From: JADLHS01 sp039806955
Lineage (GTDB): Bacteria; Verrucomicrobiota; Verrucomicrobiia; Limisphaerales; JADLHS01
Reading direction: 5' to 3'
Length of the DNA stretch: 64,000 bases
Assembly: GCA_039806955.1 (NCBI GenBank)
Contig: JBDHQI010000004.1
Location: 117,163 to 181,162 of the forward strand
In this document: piece after piece, positions 41,904 to 49,696 of the stretch
How the letters are laid out: each line of letters begins with the position of its first letter
Numbering within the stretch: position 1 is the first letter of the stretch
Translations under genes and position numbers: made by a program
Notes under the pieces: generated by a model
The model's database searches: none
Seen by the model: only the letters and a program-made list of their open reading frames with translations
What the model was told of the DNA's origin: nothing

Positions 41904-43274
41904 ATGAAAACGAAAATTATCGCGACCCTACTATTGGGAACATTGGTTGGAATCGAAGCGGCGACCGCGCAGCCATCGGAGGGGGACGTGGACGTGCTGC
42001 TGCAACGACTGCGAGAATTGGAACAGAGAGTAAAAATCCTGGAGCGCAACGGGGAATTGGACCAGGAAGTCGCGATGGAGCAGGCCAAGACGATACCGAC
42101 GGTTTCGGTCGGCGCCGACGGTTTGGTGGTTCGTTCGGCGGATACTAATTTCGTGTTCGCCCTGCATGGTTTGTTGCAGGTGGACAGCCGGACCTTTTTT
42201 GATGACGGCGGCATTGCGGGCAATAATGGCTTTTTGCTCCGGCGTGCGCGGCCGATTTTTTCCGGCACGGTCTTCCACGATTTTGATTTTAATTTCACGC
42301 CGGATTTCGGCGGCACCACCGTGCAGATTTTCGACGCCTACCTGAATTACCGGTATCAACCGTGGTTGCAGGCGCGCATCGGAAAATTCAAAACTCCCAT
42401 CGGGTTGGAATATCTGCAGCCGGATCCGGTGGCTGCGTTCAATGAGCGCGCTTTGCCAAGCGGGTTAGTGCCGGGGCGGGATATCGGCTTCCAGATTTGG
42501 GGCGACATCAATGGCGGGGTGTTGAGTTACGCGGCGGGAATTTTCAACGGCTTGGGTGACAGGCGCAATTCCGGCAACGTGGATTTTGATGACAGCAAGG
42601 AATTTGCCGGGCGGTTGTTCACGCAACTGTTCAAGAAAAGCGAAGTGGACGGCTTGCGCGGCTTGGGTTTTGGCGTGGGCGGAAGCTGGGGGGATTACTC
42701 CTCGGCCAGCGCGACTGGTTTGCCAGCCGGCTATGTCACCGACGGGCAGCAACAATTCTTCGCCTATAACGCCACCACCACGACGGATGGCGAACATTGG
42801 CGGGTCGCGCCGCAAGGCTATTACTATGTTGGCCCGTTCAGCTTGCTCGGTGAATACACCATCTCCGCGCAGAATGTCCGGCAGGCGGCGCAAACGGTGC
42901 TGTTGCGCAACACGGGCTGGCAGGTGGCGGTGGGCTGGGTACTGACGGGAGAGGAAGCAACGTTTAACGGCGTGACGCCGCGCAATGCCTTTGATCCGCG
43001 CCATGGCAAATGGGGTGCGTTCCAGATTGTGGGCCGTTACAGCGAGCTGGACATTGATAATGATGCGTTCCCCATTTACGCCGATCCGACGGCTGCCAAG
43101 GCGGCGCAAGTCTGGACGGTGGGCTTGAATTGGTATCCAAACAAGAACCTGACCGTCAAAACCAGTTACGCGTACACCACATTTGACGGTGGCGGCACGG
43201 GCACGACTCCGCTGGCTGCGGTAACGCGGCAGCCGGAACAGGTATTTTTCACCCGGGCGCAACTGACGTTCTAA
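41904..43274 (+). CDS. OprP/OprO-family outer-membrane porin
   Basis: A 456-residue protein with signal peptide ('MKTKIIATLLLGTLVGIEAA'), a short coiled coil ('LLQRLRELEQRVKILERNG', about residues 30-52) and a beta-barrel of the phosphate-selective porin O/P family: 'GFLLRRARPIFSGTVFHDFD', 'IGKFKTPIGLEYLQPD' and the C-terminal 'FFTRAQLTF' ending in Phe. As first gene of the sulfate importer operon it may pass sulfate or other oxyanions across the outer membrane. ATG 41904 is chosen because it gives the signal peptide. Confidence 0.88.
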   Translation: MKTKIIATLLLGTLVGIEAATAQPSEGDVDVLLQRLRELEQRVKILERNGELDQEVAMEQAKTIPTVSVGADGLVVRSADTNFVFALHGLLQVDSRTFFDDGGIAGNNGFLLRRARPIFSGTVFHDFDFNFTPDFGGTTVQIFDAYLNYRYQPWLQARIGKFKTPIGLEYLQPDPVAAFNERALPSGLVPGRDIGFQIWGDINGGVLSYAAGIFNGLGDRRNSGNVDFDDSKEFAGRLFTQLFKKSEVDGLRGLGFGVGGSWGDYSSASATGLPAGYVTDGQQQFFAYNATTTTDGEHWRVAPQGYYYVGPFSLLGEYTISAQNVRQAAQTVLLRNTGWQVAVGWVLTGEEATFNGVTPRNAFDPRHGKWGAFQIVGRYSELDIDNDAFPIYADPTAAKAAQVWTVGLNWYPNKNLTVKTSYAYTTFDGGGTGTTPLAAVTRQPEQVFFTRAQLTF

Positions 43275-43298
43275 ATCAATTTCAAAAAACCAAACCTA

Positions 43299-44294
43299 AT
43301 GAAAACGATCTGGAGTTTGCTGTGGTTGGGAATCGCCCTCAGCGTTTCTGCCAAGGACGCCAAGTTGCTTAATGTTTCGTATGACCCAACGCGTGAGTTG
43401 TATCAGGATTACAACGTCGCGTTCGCAAAATACTGGAAGGAAAAGACCGGCGTCACGGTGAAGATTGAGCAATCGCACGGCGGCTCAGGCAAACAGGCGC
43501 GCGCGGTGATTGATGGACTGGAAGCCGACGTTGTCACTCTTGCGTTGGCGTATGACATTGACGCCGTGGCGCAAAGAGCGCGCCTGCTGGCCCCCGGCTG
43601 GCAAAAGCGGTTGCCTCAAAATTCATCACCCTACACTTCGACGATTGTGTTTCTAGTGCGCAAGGGCAATCCCAAGGGCATCAAGGATTGGGCGGACCTC
43701 GTGAAACCGGGCATTCGAATCATCCCGGCCAATCCGAAAACCTCCGGGGCGGCGCGTTGGACGTATCTCGCCGCTTGGGGTTACGCGTTGAAGCAGAATG
43801 GCGGCGATGAAACCAAGGCCAGGGCGTTCGTGCAACAGTTTTACAAGAACGCGCCGGTGCTGGATACCGGCGCACGTGGCGCGACGACGACCTTTGTACA
43901 ACGCGGCATCGGCGACGTGCTCGTAGGCTGGGAAAACGAGGCCATCCTCTCGATGAAAGAATCGGGCCGCGACGAATTTGAGCTGATCGTGCCCTCCATC
44001 AGCATTTTGGCGGAGCCACCGGTGGCAGTGGTGGATAAGAATGTCAAGCGGCACGGCACGGCGGATGTGGCGCAGGCATACCTCGAATATCTTTACACGT
44101 CGGAAGGACAGGAGATCGTGGCTAAACATCATTTTCGTCCACGTAATTCGGCGACGACCAGTCAATTTACGGCCCAGTTTACGAAGCTGGAACTTTTCAC
44201 GGTTGATGACGTGTTTGGCGGTTGGCAAAAGGCGCATAAGACGCACTTTGCCGATGGTGGTTTCTATGACCAGATTCAACAGGCTAACCGCTAG
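43299..44294 (+). CDS. sbp: Sulfate ABC transporter substrate-binding protein
   Basis: A 331-residue periplasmic binding protein with signal peptide ending near 'SVSAKDA'. It carries the Sbp/CysP motifs 'LNVSYDPTRELYQDYN', 'QSHGGSGKQARAVIDGLEAD', 'NPKTSGAARWTYLAAWG' and 'VGWENEA', which line the sulfate pocket. It follows the porin by 24 bases and delivers sulfate or thiosulfate to CysTWA. Confidence 0.94.
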   Translation: MKTIWSLLWLGIALSVSAKDAKLLNVSYDPTRELYQDYNVAFAKYWKEKTGVTVKIEQSHGGSGKQARAVIDGLEADVVTLALAYDIDAVAQRARLLAPGWQKRLPQNSSPYTSTIVFLVRKGNPKGIKDWADLVKPGIRIIPANPKTSGAARWTYLAAWGYALKQNGGDETKARAFVQQFYKNAPVLDTGARGATTTFVQRGIGDVLVGWENEAILSMKESGRDEFELIVPSISILAEPPVAVVDKNVKRHGTADVAQAYLEYLYTSEGQEIVAKHHFRPRNSATTSQFTAQFTKLELFTVDDVFGGWQKAHKTHFADGGFYDQIQQANR

Positions 44295-44408
44295 CGGTCC
44301 GGTGGTATTGATGATTCGAACCTCAAAAATTCTCAGGTTTAGCGACGGGATCATCCAGGGCGAAAGGTTTTGCTGCTGATTCGATTTTGCCTAGACTTTC
44401 GCGATCTG

Positions 44409-45608
44409 ATGGCAGGAAAAAAAATTAATGTGCTTCCGGGCTTCGGCCTGACGATGGGATACACCGTGCTCTATCTGAGCTTGATCGTGTTGATTCCGAT
44501 TTCGGCGCTTTTCCTGCGGGTGTTTCAGACGGGCGTCACCACGGCGGCGTTCACGGCCACGGATTTTGACGATTTGCCTGAACTGATCGAGCGGGTTCAG
44601 GAGCATCCTGATCCGCTCTCGCTTTTCCTCTGGGAGAAGTTGCCCGCAGTCACTCGGCAACAAATCGCTGATGGCGGCGCGACCAATGCCGTGGCGCAGC
44701 AGGATTTCATCAACGCGTTAAATCAACTTGTGGCGGGGGAAACCATCTACACGGCGGAGCGGTTTGACGGCATCACCCTCGGCGAAAAAGCCCAGTGGTA
44801 TCTTCGGCACGACGGATCAGGAGAGTGGTTGAATCGGACGCTTTTGGAGGACGCCTTCCATTTCGACATCAACAAAAAAACGAACTGGGTGAACCTTTGG
44901 CTTTCCGCCATAAGCCCAAGAGCGTTGGCTGCCTACCGATTGACGTTTGGCGCTTCTTTAATCGCGGCATTGATCAACGCGGTGTTCGGCACACTGGTGG
45001 CCTGGGTATTGGTACGCTACGAATTTTATGGACGCCGTTTCATTGATGCGCTGGTGGATTTTCCCTTCGCGTTACCGACCGCAGTGGCGGGTTTGACGCT
45101 GGCAAGTTTGTTTGCCGCCAACGGCTGGTTGGGCGGATTTTTGGCGCAGACCACGACCGACGGTCGGCGGGAGGGCATCACCCAGTATCTGCCGTGGTTT
45201 GGCGTGGTGGTCGCGCTGATTTTTGTGGGGCTGCCCTTTGTGGTGCGCACTTTGCAACCCATTCTCAAAAATTTTGAACGCGAAGTTGAGGAGGCCTCCG
45301 CCATGCTCGGCGCCGGACGGCTACACACCTTTCGCAGTGTTATTTTGCCGTCTTTGCTGCCCTCGATTCTCACCGGATTTGCCCTGGCTTTCGCGCGCGC
45401 AATCGGGGAATTCGGTTCGGTAATTTTTGTGTCCAGCAACCTGCCGTATCGGAGCGAGATTGCTCCATATCTCATCGTGGTGCGGCTCGAACAATATGAT
45501 TACTCGGGAGCAATGACGCTCGCGGTGGTGCTGCTGGTATTCTCTTTTGGTTTGTTGGTGGGCATCAACATTATTGAGCAATGGGCCAGCAAGTTTGTGA
45601 AGGAATAA
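44409..45608 (+). CDS. cysT: Sulfate ABC transporter permease CysT with enlarged first loop
   Basis: 399 residues from ATG 44409, about 120 longer than usual CysT. Helix 1 (about 12-38) is followed by a soluble stretch from about residue 41 to 165, then the normal permease core resumes at 'SPRALAAYRLTFGASLIAAL' with 'DALVDFPFALPTAVAGLTLA' and the EAA loop 'EVEEASAMLGAGRLHTFRSV'. The extra segment, helical and acidic, would be periplasmic. The core is intact, so a working permease partnered with CysW and CysA is expected. Confidence 0.92.
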   Translation: MAGKKINVLPGFGLTMGYTVLYLSLIVLIPISALFLRVFQTGVTTAAFTATDFDDLPELIERVQEHPDPLSLFLWEKLPAVTRQQIADGGATNAVAQQDFINALNQLVAGETIYTAERFDGITLGEKAQWYLRHDGSGEWLNRTLLEDAFHFDINKKTNWVNLWLSAISPRALAAYRLTFGASLIAALINAVFGTLVAWVLVRYEFYGRRFIDALVDFPFALPTAVAGLTLASLFAANGWLGGFLAQTTTDGRREGITQYLPWFGVVVALIFVGLPFVVRTLQPILKNFEREVEEASAMLGAGRLHTFRSVILPSLLPSILTGFALAFARAIGEFGSVIFVSSNLPYRSEIAPYLIVVRLEQYDYSGAMTLAVVLLVFSFGLLVGINIIEQWASKFVKE

Positions 45609-45661
45609 ACAGCCACATCCTGATCATGAAAAGCGTTTTGAGGTGAACCAGCGAGCGAGGT

Positions 45662-46621
45662 ATGGCCGGAATTTTGAAACGACAAAATATTACCGGGTGC
45701 GCAAAATCTCAGCGCGGCGCGGAAGAATCCCCTTTGACCAAGTGGACGCTCATCAGCGTCGCGATGGTTTTCTGCCTCGTGTTTCTGCTGCTGCCACTGG
45801 CCAATGTGTTTGTGCAGGCTTGCGCCAACGGGGTGGGCGGTTACTGGCGGGCCATATCGCATCCGGACGCCTGGGCGGCCATGAAACTCACCCTGTTGAT
45901 CGCGGTCATCAGCGTGCCGCTGAACGTTATCTTCGGTTTGGCGGCGGCCTGGGCGATTGCCAAATTTGAATTCCGCGGCAAAGCCTTGCTCATCACATTG
46001 ATTGATCTGCCGTTTTCCGTGTCCCCGGTGGTGGCGGGATTAATGTTCGTGGTTTTGTTCGGGTTGCAGGGTTACTTCGGGGCCTGGCTGCGCGAGCATA
46101 ATTTGCAAGTCATCTTTGCCGTACCGGGAATGGTGCTGGCCACGGTGTTTGTCACGTTTCCGTTTGTCGCCCGTGAATTAATTCCCACGATGCAATCCAC
46201 CGGCTCGGACCAGGAACACGCCGCGCTGGCGTTGGGGGCCAGCGGGTGGCAAACCTTCTGGCACGTCACGCTGCCCGGAGCCAAATGGGGTTTGCTGTAC
46301 GGCGTGATTTTGTGCAACGCGCGGGCAATGGGCGAATTTGGCGCCGTGCGCGTGGTCAGCGGCAATATCGCCGGCAAAACACAGACCATGCCGTTGCGGG
46401 TCGAGAGTTTGAATGACGAGTTTCAAGGACAGGCGGCGTTTGCCGTCGCCAGTTTATTGGCGCTGCTTGCCCTGGTGACCTTGGCGCTCAAGACATTGTT
46501 GGAATGGCGTCAGCAGCGGGAATTTGAACGGGCGCAGCAGACAATTCCAGAAGAACCATCAGTTATCGGCTTTCAGCCGCCAGTCGGCAACGAATCGGTG
46601 GAAATAAAAGGAGAGCGTTAA
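45662..46621 (+). CDS. cysW: Sulfate ABC transporter permease CysW
   Basis: A 319-residue inner-membrane permease with six helices; 'LIDLPFSVSPVVAGLMFVVL' and the EAA loop 'EHAALALGASGWQTFWHVTL' are typical, as is 'GAVRVVSGNIAGKTQTMPLR'. It forms the membrane channel with CysT. The last 20 residues are encoded by sequence containing the left arm of an inverted repeat that bounds the inserted four-helix-bundle gene, so the natural C-terminus may have been altered. Confidence 0.94.
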   Translation: MAGILKRQNITGCAKSQRGAEESPLTKWTLISVAMVFCLVFLLLPLANVFVQACANGVGGYWRAISHPDAWAAMKLTLLIAVISVPLNVIFGLAAAWAIAKFEFRGKALLITLIDLPFSVSPVVAGLMFVVLFGLQGYFGAWLREHNLQVIFAVPGMVLATVFVTFPFVARELIPTMQSTGSDQEHAALALGASGWQTFWHVTLPGAKWGLLYGVILCNARAMGEFGAVRVVSGNIAGKTQTMPLRVESLNDEFQGQAAFAVASLLALLALVTLALKTLLEWRQQREFERAQQTIPEEPSVIGFQPPVGNESVEIKGER

Positions 46622-47009
46622 GCATGCAGGATTTTCGCAAACTTCTGGTTTGGCCAAAAGCGCAGCAACTTAATCATCGCCTATATGGAACGACGAACGC
46701 TTTCCCAAGGTTGGAGTGGTTCAGCCGGACCGGCCAGATACGCCGCGCGGCGACTTCCATCACCGCAAACCTGGCGGCAGGTTGCGGGCGCGGTTCAGAC
46801 GCGGATTTTTCGCGGTTTGTGCAGATGGCGATGGGTTCGGCCTGTGAATTGGAATCGCATCTGGAACTGGCAAAAGATTTGAAACGGATTTCCTTCATTG
46901 AGCCGCACACGATTTTAGGCCATTTGATTGAGGTCAAACGGATGTTGTCCGACATGCTGACCCGGCTGGCGACCCGACACCCGTCCGCAAAGCTGAAAAC
47001 CGATCGCTG
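46560..47009. repeat. Imperfect 18-bp inverted repeats bounding the four-helix-bundle gene
   Basis: The left arm at 46560-46577 (inside the end of cysW) and the right arm at 46992-47009 are inverted copies with 15 of 18 bases matching. The right arm contains the stop of the enclosed gene. They are the likely ends of a one-gene insertion between cysW and cysA. Confidence 0.7.
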
Positions 47010-47010
47010 A
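46624..47010 (+). CDS. Four-helix-bundle (S23/IVP-like) protein
   Basis: A 128-residue protein with the pattern of the four-helix-bundle family related to 23S rRNA intervening-sequence proteins: 'FRKLLVWPKAQQLNHRLYG', 'SRTGQIRRAATSITANLAAG' and 'RFVQMAMGSACELESHLELA'. Function is unknown. It is inserted between cysW (two bases after its stop) and cysA (23 bases before its start), has no connection with sulfate transport, and is bounded by inverted repeats. Confidence 0.88.
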   Translation: MQDFRKLLVWPKAQQLNHRLYGTTNAFPRLEWFSRTGQIRRAATSITANLAAGCGRGSDADFSRFVQMAMGSACELESHLELAKDLKRISFIEPHTILGHLIEVKRMLSDMLTRLATRHPSAKLKTDR

Positions 47011-47033
47011 GAGCTGACCGCCAAGAGCTACCC

Positions 47034-48137
47034 ATGAGCATCGAACTTAAACAGATCACCAAAAAATTCGGCGAAGTAACGGCCGTGACGGATGTCAACT
47101 TTACCGTTCAGGAAGGCGAATTGGTCGGCTTGCTGGGGCCGAGCGGCGGCGGCAAAACCACCGTGTTGCGCATGATTGCCGGACTGGAGGAGCCAACGGC
47201 CGGGGATATTTTTATTCGTGGGCAACGGGTGAATGACGTGTCGGTCCGGCAGCGCAACATTGGCTTCGTGTTTCAAAATTACGCGTTGTTTCGGAACATG
47301 AACGTATTCAAGAACATTGCATTCGGCTTGAAGGTTAAAAAGTGGAAACGCGCCGACATCGTGGCGCGGGTCAGTGAATTGCTGGCGCAGTTTGATTTGC
47401 AAGGCTTGGACAAGCGTTATCCACATCAGTTGTCGGGCGGGCAACGTCAGCGGGTGGCGATTGCACGCGCCTTGGCGCCCAAGCCCAGCGTGTTGCTGCT
47501 GGACGAGCCGTTCGGCGCCGTGGACGCGAAGATCCGCCAGGAACTGCGTGAGTGGTTGGTCACCTTGCATCACGATCTGAACGTGACTACGATTTTTGTG
47601 ACGCACGATCAGGAGGAGGCGATGGAAGTCTCCAACCGGATTGTCATTTTCTCGAAGGGGCGACTCGAACAAACAGGCGCCCCGCGGGAAGTGTATGAAC
47701 AGCCGGTCAACGAATTTGTGGCGCGTTTTGTTGGCGTGATGAACGTGTTGGAGGCGGAAGTGCGGGGTGGCGTGGCTCGCGTCAATGAGTTGCAATTCAT
47801 TACCCCCGGTTACGCTGAAGGCGCGCGCTTGCGTCTTGGTTTCCGTCCGTACGCCGTGCAAATTTCCACGAATCTGAATTTGCTTCCCTATCGTGCGGTG
47901 CTGCGCCGCACGTACTTCCTGGGCATCATGCTCCGCCTGGAATTGGAACTGGCCAGTGGGCTGGTGTTGCGCAGCCGCATGACCAAGGAGGAGTATTCAC
48001 AGTTGGGACTATATGACGGAGTGGAAGTCTCTCTGCGGATCAAAAACTACCGGGTGCTGGCCACCGAACATTCCCGTCTGACTCCGGAGTTGGAATCCGA
48101 ATATCAACCGCCCCCGACCTTTGGGGAAAATATTTGA
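47034..48137 (+). CDS. cysA: Sulfate ABC transporter ATP-binding protein
   Basis: A 367-residue ATPase driving sulfate import: Walker A 'GLLGPSGGGKTTVLRMIAGL', signature 'LSGGQRQRVAIARAL', Walker B 'VLLLDEPFGAVD', and the switch His in 'IFVTHDQEEAMEV'. After residue 240 a TOBE-like regulatory domain follows ('ARLRLGFRPYAVQISTN'). It closes the porin-sbp-cysT-cysW-(insert)-cysA operon. Confidence 0.95.
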   Translation: MSIELKQITKKFGEVTAVTDVNFTVQEGELVGLLGPSGGGKTTVLRMIAGLEEPTAGDIFIRGQRVNDVSVRQRNIGFVFQNYALFRNMNVFKNIAFGLKVKKWKRADIVARVSELLAQFDLQGLDKRYPHQLSGGQRQRVAIARALAPKPSVLLLDEPFGAVDAKIRQELREWLVTLHHDLNVTTIFVTHDQEEAMEVSNRIVIFSKGRLEQTGAPREVYEQPVNEFVARFVGVMNVLEAEVRGGVARVNELQFITPGYAEGARLRLGFRPYAVQISTNLNLLPYRAVLRRTYFLGIMLRLELELASGLVLRSRMTKEEYSQLGLYDGVEVSLRIKNYRVLATEHSRLTPELESEYQPPPTFGENI

Positions 48138-48212
48138 TCACCGGCGGTTCCGCACCGGGAGGCGTAAACGGCTCGACATTCGCGGCGATTGCGCGCAAAT
48201 TTCGATCATTCC

Positions 48213-48824
48213 ATGGCGGCGCGTATGGCCTGTTTGCGAAAACTAAATGCCGATGGCCGGACGGAGATCCTGGAGCTGAAGCTGGGAGTGAACGTCCTCG
48301 GGCGCGATGCGGAATCGCACATCCCCGTCAACCATGCGTCCGTGTCGGCACGCCACTGCGAACTGATTCTGACCGCGGCCGGCGTCCTGGTGCATGATTT
48401 GGACTCCACCAACGGCACTTTCGTGGACAATGTTCCGGTTCGCCAGGCGGTGCTGCAGCCCGGCCAAATCCTGCGGGTGGGCAGTGTGGCTTTCGTAGTC
48501 GAGGACGTGGAAGTAAAGATTACGATTCCGGCCATTGATCACGTCGTGCCGGCGCCGCCCGTGGTTTTGCCCGATGGGGTGATGCTCTGCCAACGCCATC
48601 CGAACGCCAAAGTGACCCATCGCTGCTCGCATTGTCATTCCGTCTTGTGTGACCACTGTGTCACGCGAATTCGTCGCAAAGGTGGCAGGACGCTTAAACT
48701 TTGCAAGCTATGCAGTCATCCGGTTGAGTTGATGGTCGCTGAGAAACCACGGAAAAGCGGTTTCCTTTCCAGACTCTCCGCCACGATCAAGCTGCCGTTC
48801 CTGCGCGGGAAACGAGGGGACTGA
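48213..48824 (+). CDS. FHA-domain protein with C-terminal B-box-like zinc motif
   Basis: About 203 residues. The FHA domain (about 8-100) shows 'LGVNVLGRDAESHIPVNHAS', 'VSARHCEL' and 'LDSTNGTFVDN', the phosphothreonine-binding loop set. After a proline-rich linker comes a cluster of Cys and His ('CQRHPNAKVTHRCSHCHSVL' followed by CDHC and CKLC) resembling a B-box zinc finger, and a basic tail. The pair suggests a phospho-dependent adaptor, possibly for a Ser/Thr kinase such as the one at 10.3-11.1 kb. Start uncertain: ATG 48213 or 48225. Confidence 0.82.
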   Translation: MAARMACLRKLNADGRTEILELKLGVNVLGRDAESHIPVNHASVSARHCELILTAAGVLVHDLDSTNGTFVDNVPVRQAVLQPGQILRVGSVAFVVEDVEVKITIPAIDHVVPAPPVVLPDGVMLCQRHPNAKVTHRCSHCHSVLCDHCVTRIRRKGGRTLKLCKLCSHPVELMVAEKPRKSGFLSRLSATIKLPFLRGKRGD

Positions 48825-48977
48825 GCTACCTGTTCAGGTGTGATGCGGGCGGCCCATCCAGACGTTTCGCAAGCCCGGAGAAAAATTCGCACCAATCAAT
48901 CCCGCGGCTTTGAACCACGGCCAGTTCTCCGACAGCAAAGAATTATCTCGCACCACAATTGCCACTGAACGTTGCGG

Positions 48978-49595
48978 CTAGGGTGGATGCCAGACGCGAA
49001 AGAACCGGTTTTTCCCGCGCACCGAATTAAAGGCGGTGTAACGCTCCATCAGCCATTCATCCTGCGAGCCGCGTTTGCATGGCGCAAATGGAGCGCCGGC
49101 CTCCGGCCCGGCGTATCCCGGTCGCGTGGGAGCGCCGCGCACGGTCTCGACCCGATATGCAAGCTGGCTTCCCGACTTAACATCCTCGACCAGCCCTCGC
49201 ATCTTATTGTCCTGCCAGTTGTGTTCATAGCGGATGCGCCCATGCCGATACGGCAGGCTGAACGTGCGCGGACCGAGTTGCACCGCCAGCCAGTTGGAGA
49301 GCCACTCCGCCAGAAAGTGAATGCCCGGTTCACCGTTGTGCCGCACGTAGGTTCGCACGTTGAGGAAATTATGCGTGGCAATCGGGCGGAACAACCACGC
49401 GCTCAACTTGCCGCCACCGCGCGGACGCATGTTTTCCATCGTAAACGCAACCAGCGTGACGAAGGCGCGTTCGTTGTGGAGATCGAGTTTGTACGGCACA
49501 TGATGTTGCAGGGCGGCGGCATCCACCTGGAAGTGCATCATCAGCACGCGCATCCAGTCCGCCCGAAAGAGCGGTTCGCCGCGGCATGAGAGCAT
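48978..49595 (-). CDS. DUF2071 (YqjF-like) protein
   Basis: A DUF2071 protein: 'GEPLFRADWMRVLMMHFQVD', 'YKLDLHNERAFVTLVAFTME', 'FLNVRTYVRHNGEPGIHFLA' and 'FSLPYRHGRIRYE'. The family is uncharacterised and often travels with TIGR01777 and DUF393 genes, as here. I start at ATG 49595, at the beginning of family similarity. An in-frame ATG at 49700 overlaps the upstream gene stop (ATGA), but the extra 35 residues are encoded by a palindromic repeat (49652-49688), so that start is less convincing. Confidence 0.82.
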   Translation of the reverse strand: MLSCRGEPLFRADWMRVLMMHFQVDAAALQHHVPYKLDLHNERAFVTLVAFTMENMRPRGGGKLSAWLFRPIATHNFLNVRTYVRHNGEPGIHFLAEWLSNWLAVQLGPRTFSLPYRHGRIRYEHNWQDNKMRGLVEDVKSGSQLAYRVETVRGAPTRPGYAGPEAGAPFAPCKRGSQDEWLMERYTAFNSVRGKNRFFRVWHPP

Positions 49596-49651
49596 CCGTT
49601 GCCGGGCCGCGGCGCTGGGTGAAGCTGGTTCCGCTGGCCGCGAAAGAACAC

Positions 49652-49688
49652 AAGGAACACAAAGAGTACCGGTCGCTTTGTGTTCCTT
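49652..49688. repeat. Palindromic repeat before the DUF2071 gene
   Basis: Perfect 13-bp arms AAGGAACACAAAG (49652-49664) and CTTTGTGTTCCTT (49676-49688) around an 11-base loop. The sequence type ('GGAACACAAAG') resembles dispersed intergenic repeats of related genomes. Confidence 0.8.
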
Positions 49689-49696
49689 GGTGGCAA

